DNA from: Planctomycetota bacterium | Lineage (GTDB): Bacteria > Planctomycetota > Phycisphaerae > UBA1845 > CAIVHJ01 | NCBI GenBank assembly: GCA_022565195.1 | Contig: JADFJZ010000160.1 | Location: forward strand, 1 to 5,204 | Direction: 5' to 3' | DNA length: 5,204 nt | In this document: positions 1 to 5,204 of the stretch, piece by piece | Numbering within the stretch: the first letter of the stretch is position 1 | Layout of the letters: every line of letters begins with the position of its first letter | Translations under genes and position numbers: made by a program | The notes under the pieces: generated by a model | Told to the model about the DNA's origin: nothing | The model's input: the letters and a program-made list of their open reading frames with translations, nothing else | The model's database searches: none

Positions 1-735
1 ATGACCCTCACGGCGTCGAACGGCTGGCTGCCGGACTTCGATGCCATCCCGCCCGACCACGCCCAAGCTGCGAAACTCATGTACCTCAACTACCCGAATA
101 ATCCAACATCAGCCGTAGCGAACCTCGATTTCTTCGAGCGGGCGTTGGCATTCGCGCGGCGCCACAACATTCTCGTCGTGCAGGACGCCGCCTACAGCGA
201 AATCACCTTCAAACGCCCATCGCCGAGCATCTTGCAGTTGCCCGGCGGCAAAGAGTCCGCCGTCGAACTGTACTCGCTCTCGAAGACGTTTAACATGACC
301 GGCTGGCGGATCGGCTTTGCGGTCGGCCACGCCGACGTCTTGGCGGCGCTCGCCGACGTCAAGGAAAACCTCGATTCCGGCCAATTCACGGCCGTCCAGG
401 AGGCCGCCGTCGAAGCGCTGGATAACGCCGACCACATTGAAGTGCGGGCCATGATCGATCTCTATCGCACGCGGCGCGATGTGTTGGTCGACGGCTTGAA
501 CAGGATCGGATTCGACGTCGCCAAGCCCGAAGCGACGTTCTACGTCTGGATGCCCGTGCCGAGCGGTTACGACTCAATGGCCTTCGCGACCAAGCTGCTC
601 GACGAAGCCGACGTGGTGGCCATTCCGGGCGTGGGCTTCGGACCGGCAGGCGAGAACCATGTCCGTTTCGCACTCACGGTGTCGGCCGATCGCATCAAGC
701 AAGCGCTCGATCGCATCGCCAAGATCAGCTTCTAG
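1..735 (+). CDS. dapL: LL-diaminopimelate aminotransferase, C-terminal part (5' end outside window)
   Basis: PLP-dependent class I/II (fold type I) aminotransferase. DapL converts tetrahydrodipicolinate plus glutamate directly to LL-diaminopimelate and 2-oxoglutarate in the cytoplasm, bypassing the succinylase/acetylase branch of lysine and peptidoglycan-precursor synthesis. Visible motifs (residues counted from base 1): YPNNPT at 31-36; D62 and Y65 in QDAAYSEI, the residues that contact PLP; SLSK at 92-95 with K95 the Schiff-base lysine; GWR with R103, a phosphate ligand; and R222 in HVRFAL, the substrate-carboxylate arginine. The stretches SLSKTFNMTGWRIGFAVG and NLDSGQFTAVQEA, and the C-terminal pattern, resemble bacterial DapL more than generic aspartate or alanine transaminases. 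Family members are about 390 residues and only 244 are here. The ATG at base 1 therefore aligns to an internal methionine, and the true start lies upstream. folK follows after 16 nt, suggesting one transcript. Another class I aminotransferase remains possible. Confidence 0.85.
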   Translation: MTLTASNGWLPDFDAIPPDHAQAAKLMYLNYPNNPTSAVANLDFFERALAFARRHNILVVQDAAYSEITFKRPSPSILQLPGGKESAVELYSLSKTFNMTGWRIGFAVGHADVLAALADVKENLDSGQFTAVQEAAVEALDNADHIEVRAMIDLYRTRRDVLVDGLNRIGFDVAKPEATFYVWMPVPSGYDSMAFATKLLDEADVVAIPGVGFGPAGENHVRFALTVSADRIKQALDRIAKISF

Positions 736-739
736 CAAC

Positions 740-744
740 GGAAG
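740..744 (+). promoter_or_regulatory. Ribosome binding site for folK
   Basis: GGAAG (continuing into AG) lies 7 nt before the GTG at 752. It decides the folK start: the upstream in-frame ATG at 659 would add 31 residues unlike any HPPK N-terminus and would overlap dapL by 77 nt. Confidence 0.6.
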
Positions 745-751
745 AGTACAA

Positions 752-1300
752 GTGAACGCGACCGCTTACATTGCATTGGGAGCCAACCTCGGCGATCGCA
801 GCGCCACGCTGGCCGGCGCCATTCGCATGCTGACCACAGAGCACGCTGCCACGTTGCGCACGGCTTCAAGCCTGTACGAAACTTCAGCGGTCGGCGGCCC
901 AGTTGGCCAGCCCGACTATCTCAATGCCGTTGTTTCGGTCGCCACCCGGCTGCCACCGCACGACTTGCTGGACGCTCTGCTGCAAATCGAATTACTCAAC
1001 GGACGCCGCAGAGATATTCGCCACGGGCCCCGGACGTTGGATCTTGACCTTTTGCTCTATGACGATTGCGTGATCGCGGACCACCGCCTGCAAGTACCGC
1101 ACCCCCGCGCCCACCTGCGAAGGTTCGTGCTCACGCCGCTTGCAGAAATCGCACCGAAACTCATCCATCCTTTACTCGCGTTGACCGTCACGCAACTCCT
1201 GACCCGGCTTGAGAGCGATGAGCACATACGACGGTTCGCCGGCCCCAAATGGATCGCCGAAGCAACACTCAGCACTCAGCACCTATTGATGTTTGAATAG
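752..1300 (+). CDS. folK: 2-amino-4-hydroxy-6-hydroxymethyldihydropteridine diphosphokinase (HPPK)
   Basis: Cytoplasmic folate enzyme that transfers pyrophosphate from ATP to 6-hydroxymethyl-7,8-dihydropterin, making the substrate for dihydropteroate synthase (FolP). The 182-residue product starts at a GTG and opens with the typical strand and loop IALGANLGDR (7-16). ETSAVGG (43-49) and QPDYLNAV (53-60) form the pterin-side loops. The HPPK signature RHGPRTLDLDLL is at 90-101, with D97 and D99 as the expected Mg/ATP-binding aspartates. VPHPR (115-119) and RRFVLTPLAEIAP (123-135) complete the family pattern. Length is normal for the family (about 160-180). No folB or folP lies next to it here; it sits 16 nt behind dapL and is probably co-transcribed. 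The last dozen or so residues (from about A171) run through a tandem heptamer and one arm of an inverted repeat, so the native C-terminus may have been replaced. Functional identity is secure; the exact tail is odd but unlikely to matter for catalysis. Confidence 0.93.
   Translation: MNATAYIALGANLGDRSATLAGAIRMLTTEHAATLRTASSLYETSAVGGPVGQPDYLNAVVSVATRLPPHDLLDALLQIELLNGRRRDIRHGPRTLDLDLLLYDDCVIADHRLQVPHPRAHLRRFVLTPLAEIAPKLIHPLLALTVTQLLTRLESDEHIRRFAGPKWIAEATLSTQHLLMFE
1267..1280 (+). repeat. Tandem heptamer ACTCAGC x2
   Basis: ACTCAGC occurs twice head to tail (1267-1273, 1274-1280), followed by AC, inside the last codons of folK (LSTQHL). It lies 2 nt before the left arm of the inverted repeat at 1283. 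From memory, ACTCAGC runs are common as intergenic low-complexity repeats in planctomycete genomes; that link is inference. Confidence 0.6.
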
Positions 1301-1409
1301 TGAGCTAAACAAGGAGCCGCTGGCTTTAGCCTGCGCGAAGCCTTATACAGGACAGATTCGCCCATCTTTCCAATCACGCCGATATAGCAATCTATTCAAA
1401 CATCAATAG
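1283..1409. repeat. Perfect 18-bp inverted repeat between convergent genes
   Basis: CTATTGATGTTTGAATAG at 1283-1300 is matched exactly by its reverse complement CTATTCAAACATCAATAG at 1392-1409. After a 3-nt mismatch the arms pair again for 4 bp (GCTA 1304-1307 with TAGC 1385-1388), and 2 bp also pair outside (1280-1281 with 1411-1412). Each arm contains a small dyad, CTATT..AATAG, around an 8-nt loop. The left arm ends exactly with the TAG stop of folK; the right arm lies 13 nt past the stop of the minus-strand gene. The arms are AT-rich in a GC-rich region. Possible readings are a long-range stem shared by the two convergent transcripts, a small non-autonomous element (127 bp end to end), or paired protein-binding sites. 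No target-site duplication is evident. Confidence 0.8.
1318..1335. repeat. Imperfect hairpin CGCTGGCT-TT-AGCCTGCG in the convergent gap
   Basis: Bases 1318-1325 pair with 1328-1335 except for one T/T mismatch (1321/1332), giving 7 of 8 pairs around a 2-nt centre. An alternative stem GGCTT (1322-1326) with AAGCC (1338-1342) competes. It lies inside the larger inverted repeat and between convergent genes, so it could help end transcription from either side. No T-tract follows on either strand, so a classical intrinsic terminator is not supported. The rest of 1301-1422 shows no gene. Confidence 0.4.
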
Positions 1410-1422
1410 CTGGCCGACGGCT

Positions 1423-2235
1423 TCACTCGTCGTAATTCTTCCACCGGGCCGTGGTCCGTGCCAGCCGCCTCACCAGCGTCTCGGTGATCAGCTTGTATAC
1501 CTTGATGAACAGCCGCGGGTGATCGACCTCCAGATTGCGAAGCCCCGATCGACTGAACTGAATCAGCCAGGCATCGACCAGCGCGGCGATCGACGCCGTG
1601 TGCGGCTGATCGATAACGAACGAGTTCTCGCCCAGGAACTGACCTACCGTAATCGCCGCGATGTTGTCCGCCGGATCACCGGGGTCCAGCTTGTAAGCTT
1701 TCAGAGAGCCCGCCGTAACGAGATACAAGTCGTTCTCATCCGGCGAATGCTCGGCGACGTGATACAGTATCTCGCCGCGCACCAACTCGCGCGTACCGGC
1801 AACTTGGGCCAGCTCTCGGCAATCGGCGCTTGTGAACTGCTCAAACTGCTCAAAACTCCCAAAGAAACGCAGCAGCGCCTCGCTGACCGCATCGAGATAA
1901 TCTTCTAGTTGGAACTTTCCCTGGCCGAGGAGGCGGACGCCGTGGAACCGCGCATCGCCTGCGAAGGGCGGCGGCGCATCCGCAACCACGGCGTCGGCCC
2001 ACATGCTGAATGACGGGGCTTTGCAATGGAGCAAGACGCGACATTCGCAGCCGGTCTGCAGTGCAAACGGTCGGCCTGTGCAGATGGTGCTGTTCGCCAC
2101 GCCCGCAATCCGCAGCGGCTTGGAACGCGCCATTCCCTCCGCCTCGTAACGCACGCAGAATACAGGCACGGCGGCTGGGGCGCAGCCCGGATCGCGGCGC
2201 TGCGACGGCTGCTCTACGAGTAGTTCTTCGCTCAT
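1423..2235 (-). CDS. Cyclic-nucleotide-binding-domain protein with PilZ-like N-terminal half, no HTH
   Basis: A 270-residue cytoplasmic protein with no signal peptide or membrane segment. Residues about 130-262 look like a Crp/Fnr-type cNMP-binding domain: LVRGEILYHVAE (151-162), DLYLVTAGSLKAYKL (169-183), then the phosphate-binding-cassette region GQFLGENSFVIDQPHTAS (198-215). Glu203 of the cassette is present, but the conserved Arg that holds the cyclic phosphate is His212 (PHTA for PRTA/SRTA). The helix VYKLITETLVRRLARTT (246-262) matches the dimerisation C-helix, and the protein ends there, so the usual C-terminal helix-turn-helix is absent. Residues about 38-114 are a probable beta-rich domain. 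LQTGCECRVLL, a later valine-rich strand and FHGVRLL followed by LEDYLD resemble the second half of PilZ domains, but the RxxxR and D/NxSxxG c-di-GMP motifs are not intact. The start at 2235 is chosen for GGAGG 5 nt upstream; an ATG 10 codons earlier (2265) has no such site. It converges on folK and diverges from mutS. Likely a signal-sensing or scaffold protein; ligand and partner unknown. Confidence 0.8.
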   Translation of the reverse strand: MSEELLVEQPSQRRDPGCAPAAVPVFCVRYEAEGMARSKPLRIAGVANSTICTGRPFALQTGCECRVLLHCKAPSFSMWADAVVADAPPPFAGDARFHGVRLLGQGKFQLEDYLDAVSEALLRFFGSFEQFEQFTSADCRELAQVAGTRELVRGEILYHVAEHSPDENDLYLVTAGSLKAYKLDPGDPADNIAAITVGQFLGENSFVIDQPHTASIAALVDAWLIQFSRSGLRNLEVDHPRLFIKVYKLITETLVRRLARTTARWKNYDE

Positions 2236-2240
2236 GGAAT

Positions 2241-2245
2241 CCTCC
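2241..2245 (-). promoter_or_regulatory. Ribosome binding site for the cNBD-protein gene
   Basis: On the minus strand GGAGG lies 5 nt before ATG at 2235. This strong match fixes the start at MSEELL rather than at the in-frame ATG at 2265. Confidence 0.75.
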
Positions 2246-2314
2246 ATTCCAATCCAAGAGTACATTTAACGGAGTGCAGAAGATCCCCAAAGCTGCTGCA
2301 AGCTCCCAAAACGC

Positions 2315-2334
2315 GATCTTACCGGATCTTACGG
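2315..2334. repeat. Tandem decamer GATCTTACSG x2 in the divergent promoter region
   Basis: GATCTTACCG (2315-2324) is followed directly by GATCTTACGG (2325-2334), identical except for one base. The 10-bp period is about one helical turn, so two copies would present the same face to a bound protein. The pair ends 6 nt before the candidate mutS -35 box and about 80 nt upstream of the minus-strand gene start. It could be an operator or activator site for either gene, or a chance short duplication. Apart from this and the promoter below, the 166-nt gap 2236-2401 shows no gene. On the minus strand TTAAAT (2269-2264) is a possible but poorly supported -10 for the cNBD-protein gene. Confidence 0.45.
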
Positions 2335-2340
2335 CAGCCA

Positions 2341-2368
2341 TTGAGAAACGCCCGGCGGCTGCTAAAGT
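2341..2368 (+). promoter_or_regulatory. Candidate sigma70-type promoter for mutS
   Basis: TTGAGA (2341-2346; 5 of 6 against TTGACA) and TAAAGT (2363-2368; 4 of 6 against TATAAT) are separated by 16 nt. Transcription would begin near 2375, giving a leader of about 25-30 nt that contains the AGGAG site. This fits mutS being transcribed alone, divergently from its neighbour. It is a consensus match only. Confidence 0.4.
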
Positions 2369-2390
2369 GGTGGCCGAACAGGCCTTCCCC

Positions 2391-2395
2391 AGGAG
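2391..2395 (+). promoter_or_regulatory. Ribosome binding site for mutS
   Basis: AGGAG lies 6 nt before the GTG at 2402. The next in-frame ATG (2465, Met22) has no Shine-Dalgarno, so the GTG start is preferred. Confidence 0.7.
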
Positions 2396-2401
2396 ATCGC
2401 C

Positions 2402-5077
2402 GTGGCGGACGCGGTTGCCAAACAGAACCGACCCACAACAACCGAGCCAACGCTCACGCCCGCCATGCGCCAATGGGCAGACCACAAAGCCCAGGTCGGA
2501 GACGCCATCCTCCTCTTCCGCATGGGCGACTTCTACGAGACATTCTACGACGATGCCAAGACCGCCTCCCGCGTGCTGGGCCTCGCCCTCACTTCCCGCA
2601 GCAAGAGCGACAACCCCATCCCGCTCGCCGGCATTCCGTACCACGCCCTGGAAACCTATCTCGCCAGACTGGTGCAGGCCGGCTTCAAGGTCGCCATCAG
2701 TGAACAAGTCGAAGATCCCAAGCAGGCCAAGGGCGTGGTCAAGCGCGAGGTCGTCCGCGTGGTCACTCCCGGCACTTTGACCGAAGACAGCCTGCTCGAG
2801 GAGGGCTCGAACAACTACCTCGCAGCCGTCCGGGCCCAGGGCGGACAACTCGGCGCTGCCTGCCTAGACCTGGCCACCGGCGAGTTCTTCACCCTCATCG
2901 GTGAACCGGACGACGTGCTCAACGAACTCGTTCGATTGAAGCCGGCTGAGGTCCTGACCTCCGAAGAGCCGGCTGAATCCGAGAAGCGCGTCGCCGAACA
3001 ATTGCACGAACTCATCAACACTGCCGTCGCCACTCGCCCGCCGCACGACTTCGACACTTATCACGCCCAGCGGCATTTGCACCGACAGTTCGAAGTCACC
3101 ACGCTCGAGGGCTTCGGCTACGCCGACTTCGACGCTTCGTTGCAGGCTGCCGGCGCGGTCCTGGCATACCTGCACGAGACGCAGAAAGTCGACTCGACCC
3201 ACATATCCGCCATCCGCCGGCGCGACCCCAGCGACTTCGTGCAGATCGATCCGCATTCCTGGCGCTCGCTGGAAGTCGAGCGCACGCTGCGCGCCGCATC
3301 CACCGACGGCACGTTGCTGGCTGCCGTAAACCGCACAGTCAGCGCCATGGGCCACCGCCGGCTCCGCGAGGCATTGCGCTTTCCGCTGCGCCGCGCCCCG
3401 CGCATTGTCGCCCGGCACGATGCCGTGGCTGAACTGCTGGACGACCCCACACGGCTCAAAGCCCTGCGACTGCTTCTGCGCGACATTTCCGACATCGAAC
3501 GCATCACCGCCCGCCTCGGCCTGGGACGCTGCTCGCCGCGCGACTTGCAAGCCCTGGGTCGCTCGCTGGACACCGCCGCAAGCCTCCAGCAGGAACTGCG
3601 CTCCGCGGACGCCGAGTTGCTCGGCGAGCTGCGCGGCGCCCTCGGCGGGCTGGAAGAACTCTGCGCTCATTTGCTCAATGCGCTCAGCGCCGAAGCCCCG
3701 CTCACTGTGCGCGAAGGCGGCATCTTCGCGGAGGGCTTCGATGCAGAACTCGACCGCCTCCGCGCCATCGGCACCGGCGGGCGCGAGTGGCTGAGCCAGT
3801 ATCAAGCCGCCGAAGCCAAACGCACCGGCATTGGCTCGCTGAAAGTCGGCTTCAACAAGGTCTTCGGCTACTACATCGAGATCACGCACATGCATCGCGA
3901 TCTCATCCCGCCCGAGTACGTCCGCAAGCAGACCATCAAGAACGCCGAACGCTACATCACCGAAGAGCTCAAGCGGCACGAGACCGAAGTCCTCACCGCC
4001 CGCGACCAAGCCGACGACATCGAATATCGCCTGTTCGAGGAAATCAAAGCCCACGCCGCACGCTTCGCGCCGCAACTGCTGGCCACCGCCCACGCCGTCG
4101 GCACGCTCGACATGCTGGTCGGCTTCGCTTGCCTGGCGGCTGAGCGAGGCTACGTCCGCCCGCAGATCAGCGAAGACGCCGCCACCGAAATCATCGACGG
4201 CCGACACCCAGCCCTCGAACAGGCGCTCGCCGAACAGTTTGTGCCCAACGACACGCACCTCGGCGCCACCGACGACCGTCTTTTGATCATCACCGGCCCC
4301 AACATGTCCGGCAAGAGTACTTACATTCGACAGGTTGCCCTGCTAACTTTGCTGGCCCAGACCGGCTCGTTTGTGCCAGCGAAATCGATGCGTTGGGGCG
4401 TGGTCGATCGCATCTTCACCCGCGTCGGCGCCAGCGACGAGCTCACCAGAGGCCAATCGACCTTCATGGTCGAGATGATCGAGACCGCCAACATCCTCAA
4501 CAACGCCACGCCCGACTCGCTGGTCATCCTCGACGAGCTAGGCCGCGGCACCAGCACGTATGACGGCCTGTCGCTGGCCTGGGCCGTCTGCGAGCACATC
4601 GCCAAGCGGATCAACTGCCGCACGCTCTTCGCCACCCACTACCACGAACTCACCGAACTCGCCGGCCTGCTCCCCGGCGTGAAGAACTACAACGTCGCCG
4701 TGCGCGAGTGGCCGGCGGAGCGCGGCGAATCCGAGAAGATCGTCTTCCTACACCGCATCGTGGAAGGCGGCACGGACAAGAGCTACGGCGTCCACGTCGC
4801 CCGCATCGCCGGCGTCCCAGCAGCCGTAATCGCCCGAAGCCGCCAAGTATTGCACCACCTAGAAAGCGGCCTATCTCGCAACACCCTCCGCCAAGCCCTA
4901 ACCGGCCAATCCGCCACCGGCACCACCGGCCCCGCGCCGGCACCCGAAGCCCAATTAGAAATGTTCGCCACCCAAAACGACCACCTCCGCCAAGCCCTCC
5001 TCGACCTCGATCTCGACCAAACCACCCCACTCGACGCCCTCCAACACCTCCAACGACTCCAAGACGAAGCCCGGTAG
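2402..5077 (+). CDS. mutS: DNA mismatch repair protein MutS
   Basis: MutS1-type mismatch sensor. It slides as a dimer on DNA, binds mispairs and small loops, and on ATP exchange recruits MutL. The 891 residues (E. coli 853) start at a GTG. The mismatch-binding domain at about 18-130 carries the reading motif GDFYE, with F44 stacking on the mispair and E46 contacting it; MutS2 lacks this motif. Connector about 140-270; lever/core from about 285; clamp about 478-560 starting at GFNKVFGYYIEIT (483-495). ATPase: Walker A GPNMSGKST at 632-640 with K638; QSTFMVEM at 685-692; Walker B LVILDELGRG with D711 and E712; H746 in ATHYHEL. Then comes a helical tail, a Gly/Thr/Pro/Ala linker and QLEMF (851-855), which matches the beta-clamp-binding motif found in MutS tails. 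The conserved C-terminal segment, PLDALQHLQRLQ, is present. All key residues are intact, so it should be active. Codon use changes sharply after about codon 805. No mutL is adjacent in this window. Confidence 0.97.
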   Translation: MADAVAKQNRPTTTEPTLTPAMRQWADHKAQVGDAILLFRMGDFYETFYDDAKTASRVLGLALTSRSKSDNPIPLAGIPYHALETYLARLVQAGFKVAISEQVEDPKQAKGVVKREVVRVVTPGTLTEDSLLEEGSNNYLAAVRAQGGQLGAACLDLATGEFFTLIGEPDDVLNELVRLKPAEVLTSEEPAESEKRVAEQLHELINTAVATRPPHDFDTYHAQRHLHRQFEVTTLEGFGYADFDASLQAAGAVLAYLHETQKVDSTHISAIRRRDPSDFVQIDPHSWRSLEVERTLRAASTDGTLLAAVNRTVSAMGHRRLREALRFPLRRAPRIVARHDAVAELLDDPTRLKALRLLLRDISDIERITARLGLGRCSPRDLQALGRSLDTAASLQQELRSADAELLGELRGALGGLEELCAHLLNALSAEAPLTVREGGIFAEGFDAELDRLRAIGTGGREWLSQYQAAEAKRTGIGSLKVGFNKVFGYYIEITHMHRDLIPPEYVRKQTIKNAERYITEELKRHETEVLTARDQADDIEYRLFEEIKAHAARFAPQLLATAHAVGTLDMLVGFACLAAERGYVRPQISEDAATEIIDGRHPALEQALAEQFVPNDTHLGATDDRLLIITGPNMSGKSTYIRQVALLTLLAQTGSFVPAKSMRWGVVDRIFTRVGASDELTRGQSTFMVEMIETANILNNATPDSLVILDELGRGTSTYDGLSLAWAVCEHIAKRINCRTLFATHYHELTELAGLLPGVKNYNVAVREWPAERGESEKIVFLHRIVEGGTDKSYGVHVARIAGVPAAVIARSRQVLHHLESGLSRNTLRQALTGQSATGTTGPAPAPEAQLEMFATQNDHLRQALLDLDLDQTTPLDALQHLQRLQDEAR

Positions 5078-5088
5078 GGCAGACGTAG

Positions 5089-5106
5089 GGTGGGTCTGGA
5101 CCCACC
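5089..5106 (+). terminator. Strong hairpin just after mutS; possible terminator or dispersed repeat
   Basis: GGTGGGTC (5089-5096) pairs perfectly with GACCCACC (5099-5106) around TG; in RNA one more G-U pair (5088/5107) is possible. In practice the innermost pair would open to give a 4-nt loop. It begins 12 nt after the mutS stop, a good place for termination, but the following TGTTGTTGAT is only weakly T-rich. The motif GTAGGGTGGGTC..GACCCACC resembles a family of dispersed intergenic repeats I recall from planctomycetes, so it may be a repeat copy that also folds. Confidence 0.45.
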
Positions 5107-5204
5107 TGTTGTTGATCCGCTTCGACTCCGGCGTCAGATCTGCGTCCCTTACGTTCGCTCACCCCCAAACGCTCCCTATTTCCACCATAACCTACTTGCG
5201 GCCT
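5107..5204. other. Intergenic tail, no gene recognised
   Basis: 98 nt to the right edge. No open frame with a ribosome site, no tRNA-like fold and no recognisable promoter. CAGATCTG at 5135-5142 is an 8-bp palindrome of no clear meaning. Possibly the remainder of the repeat unit that begins with the preceding hairpin. Confidence 0.4.

Noticed and set aside
1..3. ATG at base 1 as the dapL start
   Set aside because: The protein would lack the N-terminal third of the aminotransferase fold; the ATG falls where family members have an internal position.
659..751. Upstream ATG extension of folK
   Set aside because: It would overlap dapL by 77 nt and add a Ser/Arg-rich leader that is dapL sequence in another frame; GTG at 752 has a Shine-Dalgarno and gives the normal HPPK N-terminus.
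1283..1409. Calling the inverted repeat a complete insertion sequence or CRISPR unit
   Set aside because: There is no transposase, no evident target duplication, and only two arms with no spacer-repeat array.
2236..2265. Earlier ATG (2265) for the cNBD-protein gene
   Set aside because: The 10 extra residues include the strong GGAGG site itself as coding sequence; the ATG at 2235, 5 nt from that site, is better.
2264..2290. Minus-strand promoter TTGGGG (2290-2285) with TTAAAT or TAAATG near 2269-2263
   Set aside because: The -35 matches only 3 of 6 and the spacing is 15-16 nt; too weak to list as a feature of its own.
1850..2848. 332-codon minus-strand frame covering the mutS start and the cNBD-gene N-terminus
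   Set aside because: It runs through two better-supported genes and the promoter region, overlaps the cNBD gene in another frame, and its product has no family features.
2864..4258. 464-codon open frame on the minus strand opposite mutS
   Set aside because: It lies wholly antisense to a clearly functional mutS. Its product is low-complexity Ala/Gly/Val/Glu-rich with no recognisable motif, as expected from GC-rich antisense reading.

Overview
The window holds four protein genes on GC-rich DNA, with short intergenic gaps. Order: the 3' part of dapL (+), folK (+), a minus-strand gene for a cyclic-nucleotide-binding-domain protein, and a complete mutS (+). The organism is a free-living-type bacterium with diaminopimelate synthesis, folate synthesis and mismatch repair. 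The DapL-type aminotransferase, GTG starts, loose gene packing and intergenic hairpins of the 'GTAGGGTGGGTC..GACCCACC' and 'GGCTTTAGCC' kind recall Planctomycetota (Pirellulales-like). That assignment is inference from memory of such genomes, not proof.

Bases 1-1300: dapL enters from beyond the left edge (about 145 N-terminal residues missing) and is followed after 16 nt by folK, which starts at a GTG with its own Shine-Dalgarno. The two are probably co-transcribed, although lysine/peptidoglycan precursor synthesis and folate synthesis are not directly linked. Bases 1301-1422 separate two convergent genes and hold a perfect 18-bp inverted repeat. One arm of it forms the last codons and stop of folK.

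Bases 1423-2235 (minus): a 270-residue protein with a degenerate PilZ-like N-terminal half and a cNMP-binding-like C-terminal half, with no DNA-binding helix-turn-helix. Bases 2236-2401 are a divergent promoter region with a tandem decamer and a plausible sigma70-type promoter for mutS.

Bases 2402-5077: mutS (891 aa) with the Phe-X-Glu mismatch-reading motif, intact ATPase and a C-terminal beta-clamp-binding motif. Its last ~80 codons have markedly different codon choice and strand composition. A strong hairpin follows, then about 100 nt without a recognisable gene.

The region is mostly housekeeping. I see no clear new multi-gene system. The items most worth following are the PilZ-like/cNBD protein and the inverted repeat between the convergent genes.
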